Shown here in pieces: positions 63,461 through 64,000 of a DNA stretch of 64,000 nt (positions are counted from its first letter, which is position 1; the number at the start of each line of letters is the position of its first letter). Where the stretch lies: NCBI RefSeq assembly GCF_030317105.1, contig NZ_JASZYG010000019.1:1-64000 (forward strand). The letters run 5' to 3'. A program made the translations under genes and the position numbers. The notes beneath the pieces were generated by a model, which was not told the DNA's origin, made no database searches, and saw nothing but the letters and a program-made list of their open reading frames with translations. The DNA comes from Variovorax brevis. GTDB taxonomy: Bacteria; Pseudomonadota; Gammaproteobacteria; Burkholderiales; Burkholderiaceae_C.

Positions 63461-64000
63461 TTGACTTCCGATGTGAACGAGCCGCAATGGCTCTTCGAGG
63501 CCCGATCGCTGTCGACAGCGGAGGTATCCGATGCGCTCGACTTCTTCAACTTGCCCGGTAGCGCCTTGGGCATTCGACCGGTCGCAGGGCCGGCCAGGAT
63601 CTTTGGACCGGCCTTCACGGTTCGCTTCGCCGCGATCGACCACTCCCAACCAGGCACCGTGGGCGATTTCATCGACCGGATGGAGCCGGGCAGCGTCGCG
63701 GTGATGGACAACGGCGGCAGACTGGACTGCACGGTCTGGGGCGGGATCCTGAGCCAGTTGGCTGCGCAGAAGCGCATCGGCGGCACCGTCGTCAACGGCG
63801 TTTGCCGCGACACGGCAGAAGCCGACGAAGCGGACTATCCGCTCTATGCCTGCGGCAAATTCATGCGTACCGGCAAGGACCGGGTACAGGTCGAGGCCTG
63901 CGAGCAACCGGCCATGTTGGGTGACGTTCGCGTGTGCCAGGGCGACCTGGTGATCGGCGACGCGGACGGCGTCGTGGTGGTGCCTCGCCGGCGCATGCGG
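63461..64000 (+). CDS. RraA-family protein (hydroxymethyl-oxoglutarate aldolase-like), 3' end outside window
   Basis: 180 residues are visible with no stop before the window edge. TTG 63461 is preferred as start because GGAG lies 7 bases upstream. GTG 63473 is in the same frame but lacks a spaced ribosome site. Motifs are LSTAEVSDALDFF, GPARIFGPAFTVRFA, SVAVMDNGGRLDCTVWGGILSQLAAQKRIGGTVVNGVCRDTAEA (the G-x-x-x-A and R-D signature) and GDLVIGDADGVVVVP. Members include class II pyruvate aldolases and the RNase E inhibitor RraA. Beside a catabolic-type LysR gene, an aldolase or decarboxylase role is more likely. Confidence 0.85.
   Translation, partial: MTSDVNEPQWLFEARSLSTAEVSDALDFFNLPGSALGIRPVAGPARIFGPAFTVRFAAIDHSQPGTVGDFIDRMEPGSVAVMDNGGRLDCTVWGGILSQLAAQKRIGGTVVNGVCRDTAEADEADYPLYACGKFMRTGKDRVQVEACEQPAMLGDVRVCQGDLVIGDADGVVVVPRRRMR

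Overview
The window is GC-rich DNA from a Gram-negative bacterium. The gene content points to Burkholderiales, most likely Comamonadaceae. Supporting features are a DUF6502/DUF5666 gene pair, a PccA/PccB/methylmalonyl-CoA mutase cluster of the betaproteobacterial type, Gram-negative porin remnants, and IS21, IS110 and IS5 elements typical of that group. No rRNA, tRNA or CRISPR array was seen. The assignment was made by eye and no database search was run.

Layout. Positions 1-42,730 form an accessory region. Intact genes for surface polysaccharide or lipopeptide synthesis sit among decayed mobile elements and gene stumps. The intact genes are a Wzy/ligase-like membrane protein (2564), an FkbM methyltransferase (3968), an acyltransferase 3 (10905), a zinc-ribbon, glycine-rich membrane protein (12103), a GT-A glycosyltransferase (20171), a 940-residue hybrid histidine kinase (28199), a 2749-residue NRPS (31425) and a sugar-phosphate transferase with a glycine-rich N-terminus (40166). 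Between them lie stumps of an arylsulfatase, IS5, IS21 (two), IS110 (three), a serine recombinase, an NRPS module, an ADP-ribosylglycohydrolase, a PfpI protein and an SGNH hydrolase. Housekeeping genes (histidine phosphatase, NAD(P)H-hydrate dehydratase) and a GSU2403-type nucleotidyltransferase flanked by palindromes are also present.

Positions 42,800-64,000 are mostly compact central metabolism: a DsbA/FrnE-like oxidoreductase, a thiolase divergent from a FadD-type acyl-CoA ligase, then methylmalonyl-CoA mutase, propionyl-CoA carboxylase beta and alpha, an MFS transporter, a leftward operon (quinone oxidoreductase, TauD/TfdA dioxygenase, truncated BKACE, 3-oxoacid CoA-transferase A and B), an AraC regulator, two LysR regulators, a cupin, and an RraA-family protein cut by the window edge. 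Together these suggest fatty-acid and propionyl-CoA oxidation feeding succinyl-CoA and ketone-body chemistry.

The most novel signal is in the accessory region. A 17-bp imperfect palindrome, ATGGGA-N5-TC(A/C)CAT, lies 13-25 bp upstream of four separate leftward genes (starts 14495, 19975, 21813, 41488). Two of the transcription units encode proteins sharing an otherwise unrecognised DRYNxFGEAIC module followed by a glycine-rich tract. In one it sits on a zinc-ribbon membrane protein, in the other it is fused to the sugar transferase. A third product is a 54-residue single-span membrane protein. I read this as a scattered small regulon connected to polysaccharide export or decoration. Its function is inference.
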